Source: Siphonodentalium dalli (Eukaryota; Mollusca; Scaphopoda; Gadilida; Siphonodentaliidae). From it: a stretch of 64,000 nucleotides of DNA. The position numbers and the translations under genes are program-made. The stretch lies in assembly GCA_032622095.1 (NCBI GenBank), contig CP136061.1:86776324-86840323 (forward strand), given 5' to 3'. This document shows positions 59,064 through 64,000 of the stretch, in pieces (position 1 is the stretch's first letter; each line of letters opens with the position of its first letter). The notes beneath the pieces are model-generated. The model saw only the letters and a list, made by a program, of their open reading frames with translations, was not told the DNA's origin and did not search any database.

Positions 59064-62000
59064 ATGACTACCCTAAAGACGTTAGAAATCAGTTCGTGGA
59101 ATGTGAATGGTCTTTATCAGAAGATTAATAATGAGAGGCACTCAAAACTTGATATCGATGATTTCAAAATTCAACTAAGCTCCGACATAGTCTTCTTACA
59201 AGAGATTCATGTAGGTAATAATGAGAGTGTCAGTTTACCTGGTTATCAATGCAGACTTCAATGCAGATATGAGAATTCCAGTAGACTGAAAGGTGGTATA
59301 GCTTTATTCTTCAAACATTCTATTTCTCAAGGGATAAAAATTGTAGACAAATCCCTAGCAGATATCATATGGATCAAACTGGACCATTGCTTTTTCAAAA
59401 CCGATAAGGATATATTTGTTTGCTCAGTTTATATTTCTCCTGTTAATTCAACATACACTAAAAAAGTCTAAAAGGACAGATATTGATGTTACAATATTTC
59501 AAAAACTCCAAATGGATATTAGTAAATACAAAAAGTTGGGCACACAATAGTTCTGGGAGATTTAAATGCTCATATTAATAAGAGTGATCTTGGTTTCATT
59601 AATAATGACAACATAGATCATTTACATGATTTCATACCCGAAAATTACTGGCGTGACAGTTGTCATTTGAATAGAAATACGGAAATAAATCAAACAACAA
59701 ATGGATATAGAACAGAATTACTTGAATTATGCATAGGCCACCAAATACGCATTTTAAATGGTAGAACTCTTGGAGATTCCAGAGGAAAGTTAACTTTCCA
59801 CGGTTATAATGGATCTAGTATTGATGATTATTGCATGTGTAACTCTGATTTCCTTAAGAGAATAATTTATTTCAAAGTAGGTGCATTCAATCCGCAGCTA
59901 GCTGATCACTGTAAAATATCAGTTAAATTTAAAATAAAAGCTGAAATAAGTCGAACAAAACCCATACATCTCAAACCAAATAGGCCGCATCAAAGGTGGA
60001 ATGACCTTCAGAGATTGGCATTTAAAAACTTTCTTGTCCAGAATGATTTTGGTAAACTGGAGGCTAAATTAGATTCAACAATGCAAAATGAAGGCAGCAC
60101 AGATGACGCAGTACAGGCTATCACATCAGAGCTGTTCAAAAATAACCCCCAACTGAACAACAAAAAATCACCTCATAATAAACAGAAAAAGAAAAAACCA
60201 AACCATGGTATGATATTGATTGCAAAGCCCAATACAGAAATTTGAAACGTATTAGTAGAAAGTTAACACAAGAACCATTAAACAAACCTCTCTGATCTAA
60301 GGTTATGCACGAGGCTAAATTATACAAACAAATTATCAGGAAGAAGCAAAGGGAGTTTAGAAATAAAATTATAGACAACATCATTAATAGTCATGAGAAT
60401 CGACCATCCGAATTTTGGGAAATGGTGCACAAATTAGATCAAAACATCAAAACAGATCCGTCTATCAATATAACACCTGAAAATTGGATCTCCTATTTCC
60501 AAGGACTTTTCAATCCTAACCAAGAATTAAATTTCAATGAACTTAAAACTAAAAAACATGATGTAGAATCCTGGACCAAAAATATATTAAATGACAAAGT
60601 AACGGAAGATGAAATACAAAGAGCAGTACGCAGTCTTAAAATCAAAACATCCTGTGGACGAGTTGGAGTGACAAATGATATGCTTAAAATTGCATTCACT
60701 AAATACCCATTGATTTTAGTGAAGCTATTCAATTGCATCCTGACATCGGGGGAATACCCAATGACTTGGAGACAAAATCTCATTAAACCATTGTTTAAAG
60801 GTGGAAATTCAAGTGACCCTACTAATTATAGAGGTACAGCCCTTTCAAGTTGTATGGGCAAATTATTCTCTAAAGTACTGTATAATCGTCTGGACAATTA
60901 TCTTGAAGCAAACAAAATAATTTGCAAAGAACAAATTGGGTTCAAAAAAGGAAGTCGTACCACAGATCACATTCTTACCCTTAAGACACTTATAGATAAA
61001 AAACTTTAAAAATCAGAAAAATTATTTACTTGCTTTGTTGACTTGAAAAAGGTCTTCGATTTAGTTAACAGGGAGGCTCTTTTTGTTAAATTGTTGCATT
61101 GTGGGGTCAGTGGTCACTTCTTAAATGTACTAAACAGTATGTACAGTGAAGTTTCATATTCCGTTAAACTTCCGGCAGGATCAACAGAAAATATACCTTC
61201 GTCAGTTGGAGTTAAACTACCTAATCAATTTGATGACTCGTGTGACCCAGTGGAATTGAATGAACTTAAACTTCCATGCTTACTCTATGCAGACGACATT
61301 GTTTTATTTTCTAATTCAAAAGAAGGGTTACAAAATGCATTAGATAAACTGTCAATATACTGCCATACTTGGAGCCTAACGGTGAATCTTAAAAAATCAA
61401 ATGTAATGATTTTTAATACTTCCAAAAAAACAATTATAAATATAAATTTTAAATATAATGGGGAAGAATTGAAACAAACCGATGAATACAAGTATCTTGG
61501 TTTTATAATTAAACCGTCCGGAGTCTTATCGCATGCGGTTAAACATCTTAGTAGGAAAGCCACCAAGGCACTGTTTTGTATACGGGATAAACTTAATAAC
61601 CAAAGAAATAAGACATTACCTCTTCTTAAACTTTACAACTCATGCACATCAAGCCAATATTGCTATATGGGGGTGAAATTACTACTCTTGATTACATGAT
61701 AAGAGCAGAAATGGCTCTGGAAAAAAGGATGGAATCATTTTTACCTGAAAAAGTACAAATGAAATTTATTAAATCATTGCTAGGTGTGAACAAAGCTGCT
61801 GTAAACATGGCATGCATGGGTGAATTAGGACTACCTCCTGTTTATATTGATGGACTAAAACAATCGTTGAAATTCTGGTATCACATATTAACATCACCTG
61901 ATGATTCAATTGTTAAACATGCATATATTGAAAGTATAAAGATCGAAGGAGGTTTCGGCCATAATATGAAACTATTTTTAAAAAACGTTGGTTTTCTTCA

Positions 62001-62382
62001 CTTATGGACCACATAGAACACCTTGAATATTGACAATTCAGTACATGCCGTCGAAAAAACTCTCGAATCAAATTTCTTTAAACACTGGAATAATGTGCTA
62101 TATGATGACAAAAATAAACCAAACGGCAATAAGTTGCAAATGGTTACCTTTACAAAGTTACGAATTAGTAATCACCGTTTAAAAGTAGAAGTGGATCGTC
62201 ACACCAACATAGATTTAATAAAGAGAATATGTCCGTTATGCAAATCCGGCATCGAAGACGAGGTGCACTTCATTTCAAAATGTAATAAGTTGACCGAGGA
62301 AAGGGACATTCTTTTTAACGAATTGAAACATAAAATTCTCAGATTCTCAGATCATGTGAAAAAACTTATAAAATTTGTATGA
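59064..62382 (+). pseudogene. LINE ORF2: endonuclease, reverse transcriptase, CCHC finger, inactivated
   Basis: ATG at 59,064. The APE-type endonuclease shows SWNVNGL, FLQEIHV, KGGIALFFK, IVLGDLNAHI (about 59,547-59,576), SSIDDYCMCNS and LADHCKI, so its catalytic residues are present. RT motifs follow: LIKPLFKGGNSSDPTNYRGT, QIGFKKGSRTTDHILTLKTL, CFVDLKKVFDLVNRE (motif A) and CLLYADDIVLFS (motif C), then NLKKSNVMIFN and YKYLGFI. The C-terminal finger is ICPLCKSGIEDEVHFISKC (C-x2-C-x8-H-x4-C). Lesions: frame changes near 59,465, 59,540, 60,200 and 61,640; stops at 60,293, 61,007 and 62,014; and loss of motif B at about 61,213, where GVK runs directly into LPNQFDD. Clade is within the CR1/L2/Daphne-like group by resemblance; not resolved. 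Confidence 0.92.
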
Positions 62383-62897
62383 AAGGAGTTCATTTATTAT
62401 ATAAGAAACGTAATCTTCTAATTTAGCAAAATGAACCAAAATATAAAATTTTACTTCATGTATATGTCTACTATATGTATACATAAATAATAACAATACG
62501 TATTAAAGTTAGTAAAATAGGTTAATCCCCAGTCAACATCTCTTTTATAAGTGCAATACTTTATAGAATATTTATACACTGAATCTTCATGATCATATGC
62601 CACATTTAACCCGTCTTGGGGGTTACAACAGTATTTAAGCTACAAACTGGTCTGTAAACATATCCAGGCTGACACTTCTCACTAATATCCAATACTTAAT
62701 TTTTCTTTTCCTTAACATTCTTATTTTCGCTATTCACCATTATTCATCAGTGAGCTATTTTTTTGTTCACTAAACACTCATTTTTCACGTTACAAATTAA
62801 TGTTATCACAAAATATTATGTTAAGTTTGACAATCTGATAATACTCTATTCTTGAGTCAATCAATAAATCATATTCTATTCTATTCTATTCTATTCT
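62383..62897 (+). other. LINE 3' UTR and ATTCT tail
   Basis: AT-rich, ~480 bp, with AATAAA at 62,863-62,868 and a tail of five or so ATTCT units at 62,871-62,897. A short simple-repeat tail is usual for CR1/L2-type elements and marks the 3' end of this copy. Confidence 0.75.
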
Positions 62898-63149
62898 TGA
62901 AATACTGAAGTCTGAAGGCTGAATCATAACAAACCTGAACTGAAACTATTTGAAGTTTTCACAGATGAAAGCTAGATAAAGCCAAACATACCGGGTACAT
63001 ATACTTTACAGTATGATTCCAGCTGTTAAACTTAAATCTTTTTGTAAACTAAAATTTCTTATGTCAATATATATAAATGTTTTGCATCTTGTTATTTGCA
63101 ATGGCAATAAAACGTTTAGGGTCGGGGGGTTTAAAATAGGGTCGGTCGG
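62898..63149. other. No gene seen
   Basis: AT-rich flank of the LINE. No coding frame supported. Confidence 0.45.
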
Positions 63150-63183
63150 GTTAGCGGAAACAAACGTCTTTTTTTTTAGGCCT
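63150..63183 (+). repeat. Dispersed repeat E, copy 2
   Basis: GTTAGCGGAAACAAACGTC, a run of nine T, then AGGCCT; 32 of 34 positions equal the complement of 54,218-54,251. The flanks (GGGTCGGTCGG before, GGGGTCATTCGGCAAA after) may be part of a longer unit; GGTCATTCGGC also occurs at 32.1-33.1 kb. Confidence 0.7.
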
Positions 63184-64000
63184 AAGCTAAAGGGGTCATT
63201 CGGCAAACCTCGTCAGACGACATGATTTGTTCGAACTATTTCACGTTATGTTTTATGTCGGTGCCTGGATCAAGTACAGGCGAGCCAATTTGAATTTAGT
63301 TGTATCCCGTCGGTTCGTGGGTATGAAAACATTTACATTTAACATCGAATTAAAACAATATAAAAGTGTTGTCATACAACACTGATATAGAATAGTCCAC
63401 AAAATATCAATATGAAATTACCGCATGACCTACGTGTAAAATGACTTTTGTAGACACGTATATAATGCCATTAATGTCATTAAAATCGGATGATTGGCCC
63501 ATGTTTCCGGATATTTGGTGATCAAAGAACACAAGCCATATATAATTTTGAATCAAATAACTCGTCAAATAACACTACACGTAATCGGACTATTTTATGG
63601 GGAATGTCGGCTACAGAGTGGTGACACATTTCTGCCAGATCTGGAAATTATCATCCGCGAAATATGTCTGCTAATTGCACCAGAGAGCTTGGCCCCAGAG
63701 GGCATAGGTCGATGAGTCCAGAATGCTGAAGGGGTCAATCTCAGCCAAAAAAAAGTGCTGAAGGGTACACAGGGTTTGTTTGGGAGGCTAAATTCACATT
63801 CAATACGCTGAATTACGCTTTTAAAGCGTAATTGGTTATTAAAATAGGCTTGAAATTGTGCTGAATGGTACACATGGTTTGTGATCAGCACTAACACCGT
63901 TACTTAAATTGTGCTTCTGAAAGTCTGGCGCCCATTAGCAGTTTGTTTTCAGTTCATTTTAATGTTCATTGGAACGTAAAGAATTATTCTCTAACAGAAA
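63184..64000. other. No supported gene; short repeats near the end
   Basis: Two direct repeats, GTGCTGAAGGGTACACAGGG at 63,755 and GTGCTGAATGGTACACATGG at about 63,858, flank a perfect dyad (ATTACGCTTT, one base, AAAGCGTAAT) at about 63,811-63,831. Frames at 63,494-63,897 overlap these and show no domain. The window ends in unique-looking sequence. Confidence 0.5.

Overview
The window looks like nuclear DNA of a multicellular animal. It is AT-rich and carries no prokaryotic gene layout. It has GT-AG splice sites, AATAAA signals, several non-LTR (LINE) retrotransposon remains, many terminal-inverted-repeat elements and two long tandem arrays. The LINE families and the dispersed repeats suggest a marine invertebrate, perhaps a lophotrochozoan such as a mollusc; that placement is inference from general resemblance. 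No intact host gene could be supported.

Region 1 (1-19,006) is one satellite array. About 780 copies of a 24-bp unit run from the left edge to 18,797 and end in four degenerate ~44-bp units that look like the ancestral longer monomer. Because 24 is a multiple of 3 and the unit lacks stops in most frames, both strands are full of long open frames that are not genes. The array has higher-order structure: a ~5.0-kb tandem duplication (about 7.8-12.3 kb and 12.8-17.0 kb), a ~4.17-kb-offset duplication in its left half, and length variants of 18, 22, 23 and 25-26 bp limited to parts of it.

Region 2 (19-48 kb) is accessory DNA. It holds a broken LINE C-terminus (19.9-20.4 kb, minus), a 1.5-kb fold-back element (21.3-22.8 kb), four copies of a hairpin-rich MITE (here MITE-A; 24.3, 41.9, 46.0, 47.7 kb) with a related hairpin tandem array at 39.1-40.1 kb, a 36-bp minisatellite of ~73 copies (27.0-29.7 kb), several ~160-400-bp tandem repeats (29.8-37 kb), a second LINE tail (38 kb, minus), a hAT-type MITE with a perfect 8-bp target duplication (42.8 kb), TTAA-flanked elements (43.4 and 45.0 kb) and an RT fragment (44.1 kb). 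At 45.0 kb the end of a MITE (MITE-B) has itself expanded into a nine-unit tandem array.

Region 3 (48-53 kb) holds the only gene-like host sequence: a two-exon C2H2 zinc-finger pseudogene (48,127 to about 50,885, plus) with intact splice sites but fingers scattered over two frames. Its intron carries a 1.1-kb TA-flanked element. A decayed inverted copy of the locus seems to lie at 51.1-52.9 kb, with a fold-back axis near 51,080.

Region 4 (55.8-62.9 kb) is a nearly complete but dead LINE on the plus strand. ORF1 (coiled coil plus SGNH/esterase-like domain) is followed by a MITE-B insertion, a long linker, and ORF2 (APE-type endonuclease, reverse transcriptase, C-terminal CCHC zinc finger), with an ATTCT tail. 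ORF2 has frameshifts, stops and a clean deletion of RT motif B.

No CRISPR array, rRNA, convincing tRNA or viral gene was seen.
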